Part shown: in pieces, positions 17,323 to 26,886 of the stretch
How the letters are laid out: every line of letters begins with the position of its first letter
How positions within the stretch are numbered: position 1 is the stretch's first letter
Assembly: GCA_019454875.1 (NCBI GenBank)
Contig: JACFNL010000015.1
Span: forward strand, 1 to 47,568
Source of the DNA: Candidatus Cloacimonadota bacterium
GTDB taxonomy: Bacteria > Muiribacteriota > UBA6191
Length of the DNA: 47,568 nucleotides
Reading direction: 5' to 3'
Made by a program: the position numbers and the translations under genes
Notes under the pieces: model-generated
What the model was told of the DNA's origin: nothing
Database searches by the model: none
The model's input: the letters and a program-made list of their open reading frames with translations, nothing else

Positions 17323-19809
17323 ATGAGACTAACTCGACTAGGTATTGGAATTTGCGCTTTGCTTTGGCTGGCTCCTGTTCTACCTGCAAATCCAGCCGAC
17401 CGCTCCCAGATTGTGGAGCAGGGAGATCGGGTACAGCTTAATCTGAAGAATGTGGATATTGCTGTAGTGGTTGAATATCTGGCCCGTTTTAATGATGAGC
17501 ACTACATTGTTGATCCCACAGTGAAGGCCAATATATCTGTTGTTGCCAATAAACCGGTCAGTCGTCAGGATGCGGTTGTGATTCTGGAGCAGACGATCAA
17601 TTTTTATGGGTTTACCATCGTAAAGGATGGACTGATTCGCAAGGTCATTCCTACCCGATTTGCTAAACAGATGGGAATTGCGGTTAAGGAGAATTACCAG
17701 GATATTGAGAAACTGAGTAGTGGCGGCATGGAGATGCGCTTTTTTAAGCTGGAATGGGCCTCGGTTCGCAAGATGAATACCCTCTTAAATACCATCATTG
17801 GACGGGATGGGCAGATTATTCCCTATGCGGAAGACAGAATATTGCAGATTATTGATTCCACGGCGGGAATGCAAAGAATAGCCGACATGCTTCAGAAGAT
17901 GGATGTACCGGACTCCCTTCTGGAGCTTTATGTGATTTATCTGGAAAACACCCTGGCTGAACCCACAATCAATCACTTAAAAAATGTGTTTACCAAAAAT
18001 CTGGTTTTAAGAAACTCACCCAACGAGGTAGAGACGGATGAAGACAGAATTAACTTCTATTCGGATCCCAGAACCAATGTGATTTTAGTGGTCACCCATC
18101 CCAAATATATTGAACAGATTCGGGAAACAGTGCGGATTCTGGATCAGGGTCAGGGAAACATTCAGCAGCTAAAAATTTATCCGGTACAACATGCATCACC
18201 TGATGTTTTATCCAAACAGATTCTGGATGCTTTTCCGGCAAACAGCATTAAAATTACCCCGGACGAAAGATTAAAGGCCTTAATTATTATGGCCCAGTCT
18301 CCCAAGATGCTTGATACTGTAGTCAGTGTGGCCAAAAGGCTGGATATCCGAGGGGATGAATCCCAGTCTGATGTGCAGGTGTACTACCTTGAGCATACAG
18401 TGGCCAAGGACATTTCTGAGACTTTGAACAAATTGTTTGAAAAGAAAAACACCCAGCAGAATCAGACCGCCGTCAAACAGGAGCCGGTTTCCATTGTTCC
18501 TGATGAGGCCACCAATTCTTTGGTGATTACGGGTACAAAACAGCAGTATCTTGATGTTTTAAATGTGATTAAAAAACTGGATATTTTCCGTTCCCAGGTT
18601 ATGGTTGAGGCCATGATTGTGGAAGTCAGTGAAAGTGCGGCCAAAAACTTTGGCACCCGTTTTGGTGGTTTTGAGGCTGGCAGTGGCTTTAATATAGCGG
18701 GCTTGGCTCAAACAGTAACTCCAGGATTAAACAATGGAATCACAATAGCGGCTGTGGACTCAGGGGTAAAAACATTTAGTGATGTTGTAAATGATCCTCT
18801 ACAAATCCGGGCCTTTTTGAATGCCTTAAAGACCTCATCTTTTGCCAATGTTTTATCCTCTCCTCAGATTTTAACCAAGGACAATCAGGAGGCCAAAATT
18901 ACGGTAGGGGAAATTATTTCCCTTCCCACCGGAGTGAATACCAATCTCTCCAATCTTAATAATACAACCCCCATTAATTTCAGCCGTGAGGATGTAGGGC
19001 TTGATTTGACGATTAAACCAAGAATCACCCAGAAAAAAACTATTACCCTGGAAATTAAACTGGATGTCAAAAATCGAGGTACGGGAACAGACAATCCCTT
19101 AAGCGGGGTCAACATCCCATCTATCACCAAACGATCTGTGGATACCACTATCAGTACGGTTGATGGGGGGACGGTTGCCATTGGAGGTCTGTTACAGGAC
19201 AGTAAAAATGACAGTAACAGTGAGGTACCACTTTTGGCTAAATTACCCGGGATAGGCAAACTTTTTAAGAGTCGTAGTCGTGAGGTGAAAAAAACCAACC
19301 TGTTTGTATTTTTAACCCCATATATCTTAAATGATCAGAATGAGACGGATCATATCTCCAAACGCATCCATAATGAGATGTTAAATGCGCAAAACAAGTT
19401 AAATACGGAGACTTTAAGTTTTGATCGGGACAAGGGAGCTACCCGCTTTCGTGATGCAGAAATTAAAATTCAGAAAATCACCAGTGATGGGATTTTAGAA
19501 GATGTACCCTTAAAACCTGTGGATATTCGTGAGCCTCATAGTCAGCATGTTTCCATGGTGGAGGAGGTACTAAAAACCAAGGTGGAGCCTGAAATTAAAC
19601 TCGAAGTAAAACCAGAGCCCAGAAAACTGAATCTACCTCAGAAAAAGTCTACGGATAATTTTGAGGAAATGCTTGATAAACTAAGAACCGATATGCAAAA
19701 GAGGGCATCGGATCTAGGAGTTGATGGGGATAAGGAATTTGATCAGATCATTAATAATGTCAGGGCTTCCCTTTCCATGCAGGGAACATCTTCTGAAATC
19801 AAATTATGA
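17323..19809 (+). CDS. gspD: type II secretion system secretin GspD
   Basis: This 828-aa outer-membrane channel protein has a signal peptide (LGIGICALLWLAPVLPA), an N0 domain (VQLNLKNVDIAVVVEYLARF), N1-N3 repeats to about residue 425, and the secretin domain (about 425-670; VMVEAMIVEVSE, VGEIISLPTGV, VAIGGLLQDSK, FVFLTPYIL). About 150 residues of charged, helical C-terminus follow, longer than usual and a possible pilotin-binding region. ATG at 17323 with GAGG 8 nt upstream is preferred to TTG at 17317. Its stop overlaps gspE by ATGA. Confidence 0.95.
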   Translation: MRLTRLGIGICALLWLAPVLPANPADRSQIVEQGDRVQLNLKNVDIAVVVEYLARFNDEHYIVDPTVKANISVVANKPVSRQDAVVILEQTINFYGFTIVKDGLIRKVIPTRFAKQMGIAVKENYQDIEKLSSGGMEMRFFKLEWASVRKMNTLLNTIIGRDGQIIPYAEDRILQIIDSTAGMQRIADMLQKMDVPDSLLELYVIYLENTLAEPTINHLKNVFTKNLVLRNSPNEVETDEDRINFYSDPRTNVILVVTHPKYIEQIRETVRILDQGQGNIQQLKIYPVQHASPDVLSKQILDAFPANSIKITPDERLKALIIMAQSPKMLDTVVSVAKRLDIRGDESQSDVQVYYLEHTVAKDISETLNKLFEKKNTQQNQTAVKQEPVSIVPDEATNSLVITGTKQQYLDVLNVIKKLDIFRSQVMVEAMIVEVSESAAKNFGTRFGGFEAGSGFNIAGLAQTVTPGLNNGITIAAVDSGVKTFSDVVNDPLQIRAFLNALKTSSFANVLSSPQILTKDNQEAKITVGEIISLPTGVNTNLSNLNNTTPINFSREDVGLDLTIKPRITQKKTITLEIKLDVKNRGTGTDNPLSGVNIPSITKRSVDTTISTVDGGTVAIGGLLQDSKNDSNSEVPLLAKLPGIGKLFKSRSREVKKTNLFVFLTPYILNDQNETDHISKRIHNEMLNAQNKLNTETLSFDRDKGATRFRDAEIKIQKITSDGILEDVPLKPVDIREPHSQHVSMVEEVLKTKVEPEIKLEVKPEPRKLNLPQKKSTDNFEEMLDKLRTDMQKRASDLGVDGDKEFDQIINNVRASLSMQGTSSEIKL

Positions 19810-21491
19810 AAGAGCTAATTGGTCAGTTACTTCAGGATGAGGGTCTTTTAGATGAGGCCGGGCTTCTTGCCGCCCTGGAACAGCAGCGGACTGAGGGGTT
19901 TAAGCGGCGGCTTGGACAGATTCTTCTTGAAAAAAGGGTAATTTCCGAAGAACAGCTTTTGTCCATCCTGGCTCGACAGTTTCGCCTGCCCTATGTAAAA
20001 AAGATTGACCGGCTGGATAACGATTCTACAATCCTTTCCAGAATCCCAATTGATTTTGCCAAAAAACATCATTTTATTCCCTGCTACAAGGTGGGGGAAG
20101 AATTGGTTATTGCAATTACTGATCCCTTAAAGATTCACCTTCTGGATGATTTAAGACAGTTTTTGCAATTAAAAATCAAACCAGTTTTGACTACTACGGC
20201 TGAAGTTGATTTGGCTATCAATGAGTGTTATGGGTCGCAAAAGGATCTGACAAGCCAGGTCATTCGTGATCTGGAAGGTGCGGATTACACCATAGGGCTT
20301 GAGGATCTGGATGGGACGGAAGACCTTTTAGATATGGCCAATAAGGCCCCGGTCATTCGTTTTGTCAATTCCATTATTTATCATGCTGTAAACGATAGTG
20401 CCTCGGACATTCACATTGAGCCTTATGAAAAGGATATCCGCATCCGCTACCGAATTGATGGGGTTTTATATGATACTCCTTCGCCCCCAAAGGCCGTGCA
20501 AAGGGCAATTGCTTCCAGGATAAAAATTGTAGCCAACCTTGATGTGGCCGAAACTCGTCTGCCTCAGGACGGGAGACTAAAAATCTCTTTAGGGGAAAAG
20601 ATTGTTGATTTGCGCGTATCTGTTCTGCCTACCTCCTTTGGAGAACGCATTGTAATGCGACTTTTAGACACAAATGTGGATTTACTAAATGTTGAGGCTC
20701 TGCATTTTCCAGACAGGATTTTTAAGGCTTTTCAGAGGCAATACATGCGTCCGAACGGAATTTTACTGGTGACTGGGCCTACAGGCTCAGGCAAGTCAAC
20801 AACTCTGTATTCAGTTCTTAACACCATAAAAAGCCGGGAAAGAAACATTATTACCATTGAAGATCCGGTGGAGTACCAGTTAGAAGGGGTATCGCAGATT
20901 CAGGTTAAACCCAAAATCAATTTTACTTTTGCCGCAGGACTCAGATCCATTTTGCGCCAGGATCCTGATGTGGTGATGGTGGGTGAGATTCGCGACCGTG
21001 AAACTGCTGAAATTGCTATTCAGGCATCTCAGACCGGACACCTTGTGTTTTCCACCCTGCATACTAACGATACAACCGGGGCTATTACCCGTCTTATGGA
21101 TATGCAGGTTGAGCCATATTTAATTGGTTCTTCCCTGATCGGTGTACTGGCCCAAAGGCTTGTAAGGGTTAATTGTGTTCATTGCAAGGAAGAATATATT
21201 CCAGATCCTTTGGCTCTTGAGGCCCTTGGATTTGATTGGGCCGGGCCTTACAAGCGAGGCAAGGGTTGTATGCGCTGCAATCATATCGGTTACAAGGGAA
21301 GACAGGGTATATTTGAGTTTTTAGAGATTGATGAGCCTGTACGGGAAATGATTGCCCACAGAGCCAGTTCTTCGGCAATCCGTCGCGACTTTTTTGAGAT
21401 CAGAAAGGCTGGGATTTTACTTAAGGAAGATGGCCTGATTCGGGTCAAACAGGGGACGACCACAGTAGATGAGGTTCTGAGGGTGGCCTAA
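19806..21491 (+). CDS. gspE: type II secretion system ATPase GspE
   Basis: The 561-aa cytoplasmic ATPase has N1E/N2E domains (residues 1-150), Walker A GPTGSGKSTTLYS near residue 324, Asp box EDPVEYQLEGVSQIQV, Walker B LRQDPDVVMVGEIRD, His box GHLVFSTLHTND, and a four-Cys zinc module (CVHC near 457 and CMRC near 488) found in GspE and PilB. It powers pseudopilus assembly. All key residues are present. It ends directly before gspF with no gap. Confidence 0.97.
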   Translation: MKELIGQLLQDEGLLDEAGLLAALEQQRTEGFKRRLGQILLEKRVISEEQLLSILARQFRLPYVKKIDRLDNDSTILSRIPIDFAKKHHFIPCYKVGEELVIAITDPLKIHLLDDLRQFLQLKIKPVLTTTAEVDLAINECYGSQKDLTSQVIRDLEGADYTIGLEDLDGTEDLLDMANKAPVIRFVNSIIYHAVNDSASDIHIEPYEKDIRIRYRIDGVLYDTPSPPKAVQRAIASRIKIVANLDVAETRLPQDGRLKISLGEKIVDLRVSVLPTSFGERIVMRLLDTNVDLLNVEALHFPDRIFKAFQRQYMRPNGILLVTGPTGSGKSTTLYSVLNTIKSRERNIITIEDPVEYQLEGVSQIQVKPKINFTFAAGLRSILRQDPDVVMVGEIRDRETAEIAIQASQTGHLVFSTLHTNDTTGAITRLMDMQVEPYLIGSSLIGVLAQRLVRVNCVHCKEEYIPDPLALEALGFDWAGPYKRGKGCMRCNHIGYKGRQGIFEFLEIDEPVREMIAHRASSSAIRRDFFEIRKAGILLKEDGLIRVKQGTTTVDEVLRVA

Positions 21492-22730
21492 ATGCCAGTG
21501 TATCACTATATAGCTTTGGATAAAAACGGGGCCAGGGTACGAGGTGAAATCAGTGCCCAGAGTGAGGCATCGGCCCGTCGTGAAGTCCGGGCAATGGGAC
21601 TTTTTGTGGAAAGCCTTGATCCTGAAGCTGGTTCAAGGTTTGCTTTTTTAACCCAGTTTTTACCACAAAGAGGCTCGGATGATTCCCTGAATCGCACACG
21701 AATCAGCCAGAAAGAACTGGTTTTTTTTACCAGGCAGTTAGCCACTCTGTTAAAAAGTGGATTCACTCTGACTCTGGCCTTAAATGCAATTGCTGAACAG
21801 GTATCCACACCGCAGTTTCGCAAGGTAATTTTAGATGTTGACAGAAGAATGCGTGAGGGTAAAACCCTGCATGAAAGTTTAATGGTTTATCCGGCCATCT
21901 TTTCAGACATTTATGCTTCTTTAGCCAAAGCCGGAGAGGCATCGGGAGAACTTCCCGCCATCTTGCAGAAACTGGCTGAATATTCCGAGGCTCAGCAAAG
22001 GCTAAGAAACAAGGTATTAGCAACTTTGACCTATCCTGCCGTTATGTTTTTAGTCTCCATTGCCGTGATTACCGTTTTAATGGTCTGGGTTGTGCCTAAT
22101 ATCACTTCTGTAATTCTTGAGCAGAACCGCGAACTGCCTTTACCTACCGCCCTTCTAATCGGTACTTCTGATTTTGTGGTGAGCTGGTGGCTGGTGATTC
22201 TTCTTGGTTTTATGATGGTGGTGATAGGTATTCAGGGCTGGTACAAAACTGTTCGGGGCCGGCTGGTTCTGGATAAACTGCTATTAAAACTGCCAATCTT
22301 TGGTCCCTTGTTTCAAAAGGTCTGTATCGCCAGATTCTCTTCTACCTTTGCCGTACTTTTGCGTTCCGGTGTCGATATTTTACGCTCCTTATCCATAGCT
22401 AAGGATGTGGTGGGAAATGTCACTTTCACCAAAGTGATTGAGGAGGCCTCCATCAATCTTGGTCAGGGAGATCTCCTCTCAAAGTCTTTGAAGGAATCAC
22501 AGCTGTTTCCACCTATCGTGGTAAAAATGCTGGAGTCTGGTCAGAAATCGGGCAATATGGAAGTTATGCTTGAGGCCATAGCCCGAGACTATGATAATGA
22601 GGTTGAAAATGCGATTTTGGCCCTGACCTCTATTCTTGAGCCCCTGATGATTGTGGTGATGGGTGGATTTGTTGCCTTTATTGTTGTAGCAATTCTTTTA
22701 CCTATGCAGGATATGACAGGAATGTCATGA
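21492..22730 (+). CDS. gspF: type II secretion system platform protein GspF
   Basis: The 412-aa protein starts with MPVYHYIALDKNGARVRGEI, typical of GspF, and contains two copies of the T2SSF domain (about residues 75-200 and 275-400; FFTRQLATLLKSGFTLTLAL and ARFSSTFAVLLRSGVDILRS). Three membrane spans lie near 175-200, 225-245 and 380-402. It is the inner-membrane core contacting GspE. It overlaps the next gene by ATGA. In most T2SS operons gspG comes next; here it does not. Confidence 0.96.
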   Translation: MPVYHYIALDKNGARVRGEISAQSEASARREVRAMGLFVESLDPEAGSRFAFLTQFLPQRGSDDSLNRTRISQKELVFFTRQLATLLKSGFTLTLALNAIAEQVSTPQFRKVILDVDRRMREGKTLHESLMVYPAIFSDIYASLAKAGEASGELPAILQKLAEYSEAQQRLRNKVLATLTYPAVMFLVSIAVITVLMVWVVPNITSVILEQNRELPLPTALLIGTSDFVVSWWLVILLGFMMVVIGIQGWYKTVRGRLVLDKLLLKLPIFGPLFQKVCIARFSSTFAVLLRSGVDILRSLSIAKDVVGNVTFTKVIEEASINLGQGDLLSKSLKESQLFPPIVVKMLESGQKSGNMEVMLEAIARDYDNEVENAILALTSILEPLMIVVMGGFVAFIVVAILLPMQDMTGMS

Positions 22731-23161
22731 GAAGAAATGATGCCAGGGGATTGACTCTGGTAGAAATAATCATTGCGGTTGGCATTCTTTCTTTGGTTCT
22801 AACTACCGTAATTCCCCATATTGGGGTTTCCATGAAAATGACAAAAAAGGCTCGGTCTTTGGTTACGGCATCTCAGCTTTCTCGCAATCTGATTCATGAG
22901 ATCCAGCTTTTGAAAAAAATTGAGGAAGGCAAGGAGGATGGAAAATTTGAGGATTTTGAGGATTTCAGTTATGAGTATGAAATCAGCAAGGTAAAGATGG
23001 TGGAGGTGTTTGGACAGGAGTTTTTTGCTGAGAAAAATACCGGAGCGACGGATTTGTACCTTGACAGGCTGTATCGCATTGAGATGCGAGTTCTTTGGGA
23101 CAATCATGGGGATACAGAAGTTTATGAAACCTATTCTCTTCTATTTAGGGAGGATGGATGA
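22727..23161 (+). CDS. gspI: minor pseudopilin, GspI-like
   Basis: The 144-aa protein has a class III prepilin signal: short basic leader MRRNDARG, then LTLVEIIIAVGILSLVLT with Glu at mature position 5, cleaved by GspO. It lacks the Gly/Tyr-rich calcium-site region and 'YPTxxQGL' signature of GspG. Position before gspJ and gspK and length suggest GspI; GspH is an alternative. The middle is charged (KKIEEGKEDGKFEDFEDF). Both ends overlap neighbours by 4 nt. Confidence 0.7.
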   Translation: MRRNDARGLTLVEIIIAVGILSLVLTTVIPHIGVSMKMTKKARSLVTASQLSRNLIHEIQLLKKIEEGKEDGKFEDFEDFSYEYEISKVKMVEVFGQEFFAEKNTGATDLYLDRLYRIEMRVLWDNHGDTEVYETYSLLFREDG

Positions 23162-23841
23162 GACGGGGATTCACCATCGTGGAAGTACTGATAGTACTAG
23201 GTATCACGGCCATTATGGGAGTGCTCGTTTACAATGCCCTTTTTGTCTCCATGAAATCAGTCAAGATCGTTGATACGGCCTTTAGAATGCCTAAACGGGC
23301 CCTAATGGTTTCCAGAGTGCTTGAAAGGGAATTGACAGGCATTTACCTTCCTGAATACATCGAGGCTCCGGCCCCGGAAGAAGGAAAAGAACCTCCTCCG
23401 AGAATTTCGGAAAGAATCCGTTTTGGGGTGATTGGAAAATCCCGTGAGATTCATTTTACAACCATGATTCCGCCCCAGGATCAGATCGTGGAAAAATATG
23501 GGGATATTCTGGAAATTGGTTATGAATTTGATTCCAAGAATAAAAAACTGAAAAAACGGGTTGATCCGTTTCCCGATGAAAATTTAGACAAAGGTGGGGA
23601 GAAGGTCGACTTCGATTTGTACCTTGATACCATTGAATTTGAATATTACGACACAAAATGGCAGGATTCCTGGGACTCCACCAAATCCAATACCATTCCC
23701 CGAGCCATTCGCGTGACCCTTGAATTGATCGAAGTTGAGGATCGGGAAAAATATACCGAGGAAGAATTAAAGGCAATGGTCTTAAAGCACCAGATTTTAG
23801 TATTGCTTCCTAATGCCGTGGAAAACAGGAGGCGGTTTTGA
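23158..23841 (+). CDS. gspJ: minor pseudopilin GspJ
   Basis: The 227-aa protein begins MRRG then FTIVEVLIVLGITAIMGVLV, a prepilin signal with Glu5, and continues with a globular domain rich in Glu/Lys (LEIGYEFDSKNKKLKKRVDP; VTLELIEVEDREKYTEEEL). Length and position fit GspJ, which with GspI and GspK caps the pseudopilus. It overlaps gspI by ATGA and gspK by TTGA. Confidence 0.8.
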   Translation: MRRGFTIVEVLIVLGITAIMGVLVYNALFVSMKSVKIVDTAFRMPKRALMVSRVLERELTGIYLPEYIEAPAPEEGKEPPPRISERIRFGVIGKSREIHFTTMIPPQDQIVEKYGDILEIGYEFDSKNKKLKKRVDPFPDENLDKGGEKVDFDLYLDTIEFEYYDTKWQDSWDSTKSNTIPRAIRVTLELIEVEDREKYTEEELKAMVLKHQILVLLPNAVENRRRF

Positions 23842-24827
23842 ACAAAAGAAATCAAAGGCGATCCGGTTATGGACTTTTATATGTCCTTTTACTGACGACT
23901 CTGGTTTCCGGTTTTGCTTCGGAAGCGTTTCGGGCCTCGCGGTATCAGTTTTTTTTAGCAGCTTCTCATGCCCAGAAACTTCAGGCATCTTCTTTGGCCC
24001 GTGCCGGAGTAAATCTGGCCCGGGCCGGACTGATTCTGGATGATAATGAGTTTGATGATCTTGAAGAGGACTGGGCTATTTTGTCCATGATGTCGCAGAT
24101 GTCTCCATTGCCGGTAGGTAATGGTTTTGTCAGTGTACTGATTGAGGATGAGGAAGGCAGGCAGAACCTGAATGCCATGAATGAGTCTGAGCTTTTAGAG
24201 TATTTTAAGGCTTTGAACCTGAAGCGGGTGAAACAGGGAGATATTCTTGATTTAGATATTGTAGAACAAAATATTGAAAGAGATCTGGTGGATTCTTACC
24301 TGGACTGGATTGATCATGATGATGTCGAGAGACAGTTTGGGGCTGAAAGTATCTATTACAAAAGGCAAAGAAAGTCCATTCCTCACAATCAGCCTTTGGC
24401 AACTCTAGCGGAACTTTTGTTAATCAAAGGATTTACGGGGGATATGCTTTTTGGCCGTAAGGGGAATCCAAGACTATATGACATGCTTACAATTTATGGG
24501 CCGGGTAAAATTAATATCAATACCACCTCAAGGGCCGTACTGGAATCTATCATAAAAATGGAGCAGCCCTACAGCTCGGACTGGATTGTGGATGCTTTGA
24601 TGCAGTACCGGCCCTATAAAACGGATGCCGCGTTTCAGTCCATGGCAGCAAGGTATGGATTGTCTCAGGGCATTGTTCAGAGATTTAAGGTGAAAAGTGA
24701 ATATTTCAGGGTTTTGGCCACAGGCATAATTGGCTCAGTTGAAGAAATTGTTGAAGTCATTGTCAAAAGAAGTGGGCAGAAATGCGATATTCTGGTGTGG
24801 AGAGAAGGATTGAAAGGTTTTGAATGA
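23838..24827 (+). CDS. gspK: minor pseudopilin GspK
   Basis: The 329-aa protein opens with a basic leader and prepilin-like segment (RRSGYGLLYVLLLTTLVSGF). As in other GspK proteins the Glu5 position is not acidic. The GspK body follows: RAGVNLARAGLILDD, EGRQNLNAMN, DWIDHDD, YGPGKININTTSRAVLESI, the last being the helix-hairpin-helix-like region of the family. The start is TTG at 23838 with a strong AGGAGG (23827-23832) 5 nt upstream. It overlaps gspL by ATGA. Confidence 0.85.
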   Translation: MNKRNQRRSGYGLLYVLLLTTLVSGFASEAFRASRYQFFLAASHAQKLQASSLARAGVNLARAGLILDDNEFDDLEEDWAILSMMSQMSPLPVGNGFVSVLIEDEEGRQNLNAMNESELLEYFKALNLKRVKQGDILDLDIVEQNIERDLVDSYLDWIDHDDVERQFGAESIYYKRQRKSIPHNQPLATLAELLLIKGFTGDMLFGRKGNPRLYDMLTIYGPGKININTTSRAVLESIIKMEQPYSSDWIVDALMQYRPYKTDAAFQSMAARYGLSQGIVQRFKVKSEYFRVLATGIIGSVEEIVEVIVKRSGQKCDILVWREGLKGFE

Positions 24828-26383
24828 GTACAGTACTTGGTCTTGATGTTGGGGCTAGTGCCATCAAGGCTGTCCTAATGGAAGACACCTTCAAGGGTCC
24901 AAGGATTCGGCAGTTTTATCATTTCCCTTACCCGGGAATGAACAGACCTGAGGCAATTCTGGCATTTTTTTCATCTCAGGCTATTGTTGCTGAGAGATTG
25001 ATCGTGTCTTTAAAGGGATATGAAGGTTCTGTCAGAATTGTGGATTTTCCTTTTAATGATTTAAAAAAAGTCCGTTCTGTTTTACCGTTTGAACTGGAAA
25101 GCGAGTTTGCCGACGGGGTGGACAGCCGAGATTTTCGTTTTCACCCAATTTTAACAGATTTAAGAAAGCCCGAGACACAAAGGTATCAGTTTTTGAGCAT
25201 TGGGGTAAAAAAGGCTTTGGTCAATGAGTTTGTTGATGAGTTTCGACAGGCTGGTTTTCGCCCCATGATGGTAGATTATGATGCCTATGCCAATTTTAAC
25301 TGCTTTCATCAAAGTGATCAAAAGCCCGAAGAAGGTCTGTCTCTTCTGATAGATATTGGGGCAAAATCTACCGGGATCAATATTGTGACTCCCAAGGAGC
25401 TTTTATACACCCGTTCTGTGTTTTTTGCCGGCAATGATTTTACCCAGGCAGTCTCAGAAACATTAAACCTTGATTTTATGGAATCTGAGGAAATCAAGCG
25501 GGAATATGGCTTAAAAAGTTCTGAAACCAATTCAAAAATTGATCAGTGCCTGTCTGAGTGTGTGGACTACTTAGTGCGCGAGATTCGCCTTACCCTGGGT
25601 TCATTTTATGCTTTGCATGGCAATCAGGATATTCAAAGAGTGTACCTTTTTGGAGGGGGTTCGACTCTGAAAGGCTTATCTGAGCATCTGAGCCGGGTTC
25701 TTGGAGTTCCAGTTGAGGAGGGTAACCCGGTCAGAGCCCTAAATCTTGACAATGTGGCCCCGCAGAGCCCACTTCTATTTTCGGTAGCGATTGGTCTTGC
25801 CATGCGTGGTCTAGGTAAGGGTGAGTTAAAACATAACTTTTTGGACAGGTCGTTTTTTCTGGATGCCTTTTACCAGAAGAGAATTTTGCGGCACTCACTG
25901 GCTTTATTTTGTGGCCTTCTGTTATGGGTAATGACCAGTGCTTTGGAATGGGGTATGAGCTGGTGGCAGCTTGATGGTCTAAGACAGCAGTATCAGGATG
26001 AAACGGCCGCCATTCTTAAGGCCCAGCAGGGAGCCTACAAGGATTTGAACAGTTTGCAGTTAAAAATCCGGGAGCGAAAAAAACTGCTGGAAAAGTTTGC
26101 TGTTGCAGAAAAATCGCCTCTATGGGTCATTGACTTTTTGTCAGCAAACCTCGGTTCTATGGATGTGATATTTGAGGAAGTTGTACTTGAGAATCAGGAT
26201 GATGGAACAACTCTTCTATTACGGGGTACGGTTCCTGGAGGAGCCGATCTGGGTAATTTTGAAAAGCTTTTGGAAACAGTTCCCAATCAGCGGGGCCGCA
26301 CCAGGGTAAACTCTGGCACTGATGCCCAGACTGGTAGGTACATGTTTGAAGAACGACTAGAGTTTCGGGATCGGAAAAAATGA
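24824..26383 (+). CDS. gspL: GspL, PilM-like inner-membrane protein
   Basis: The 519-aa protein has a cytoplasmic actin-like fold typical of PilM/GspL (VLGLDVGASAIKAVLMEDTF phosphate-1 motif; LLIDIGAKSTGINIV phosphate-2; VYLFGGGSTLKGLSEHL adenosine motif). A membrane span follows at about 354-378 (HSLALFCGLLLWVMTSALEW), then a periplasmic coiled coil and ferredoxin-like domain. It recruits GspE. The three actin-type motifs are better preserved than in classical GspL, so it looks like a PilM-PilN-type fusion. It overlaps gspK and gspM by 4 nt. Confidence 0.85.
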   Translation: MSTVLGLDVGASAIKAVLMEDTFKGPRIRQFYHFPYPGMNRPEAILAFFSSQAIVAERLIVSLKGYEGSVRIVDFPFNDLKKVRSVLPFELESEFADGVDSRDFRFHPILTDLRKPETQRYQFLSIGVKKALVNEFVDEFRQAGFRPMMVDYDAYANFNCFHQSDQKPEEGLSLLIDIGAKSTGINIVTPKELLYTRSVFFAGNDFTQAVSETLNLDFMESEEIKREYGLKSSETNSKIDQCLSECVDYLVREIRLTLGSFYALHGNQDIQRVYLFGGGSTLKGLSEHLSRVLGVPVEEGNPVRALNLDNVAPQSPLLFSVAIGLAMRGLGKGELKHNFLDRSFFLDAFYQKRILRHSLALFCGLLLWVMTSALEWGMSWWQLDGLRQQYQDETAAILKAQQGAYKDLNSLQLKIRERKKLLEKFAVAEKSPLWVIDFLSANLGSMDVIFEEVVLENQDDGTTLLLRGTVPGGADLGNFEKLLETVPNQRGRTRVNSGTDAQTGRYMFEERLEFRDRKK

Positions 26384-26886
26384 AAACCGGAATAGTAAAA
26401 AATAGTTTTTCTATGTTTTTGATGGGCCTTTTGTTGTTCATGTGCCTTGGGTTGTTTCAACTTCTGGGATGGATTCAATCGGGGACCCGTCAAAGCATTG
26501 AAGAAATTGAACAGGCAAAAAGAGATATTCAGATTGTTAGAACACTGTCCACAGAAGGCCCTAAGGATATTCGTGAAGTTGATCTTTTACAGAAACTTAC
26601 TGGATATTGCACGGATGTAGGCATTAAACCCCTGGATTGTTCCATCAAGTCCCAGACTCCTATTTCCAACAATGAATCCTTGACCCAGCGATACAGTGTC
26701 ATGATTCAGAATGTTTTAATGGACGCCGCCATTGACTATTATCAGAAACTTGAGGAGCTTCCTGAGAATGTAAGGGTTGTACAATCAAGTCTGCAAAGGG
26801 TGGAAGTTCGAGGAACAAGGCAGGAGGAACGGCCCCCTTTCCTGGTACTCAAGATCGAAATGAACGAGATCAAATTCAGGCAGTGA
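26380..26886 (+). CDS. gspM: GspM-like inner-membrane protein
   Basis: This 168-aa protein has one N-terminal span (residues 10-28, FSMFLMGLLLFMCLGLFQLL) followed by a helix (SIEEIEQAKRDIQIVRTL) and a small ferredoxin-like periplasmic domain. Sequence similarity to GspM/PilO is weak; the call rests on topology, size and position after gspL. Its stop overlaps the GTG start of the next gene (GTGA). Confidence 0.7.
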   Translation: MKTGIVKNSFSMFLMGLLLFMCLGLFQLLGWIQSGTRQSIEEIEQAKRDIQIVRTLSTEGPKDIREVDLLQKLTGYCTDVGIKPLDCSIKSQTPISNNESLTQRYSVMIQNVLMDAAIDYYQKLEELPENVRVVQSSLQRVEVRGTRQEERPPFLVLKIEMNEIKFRQ

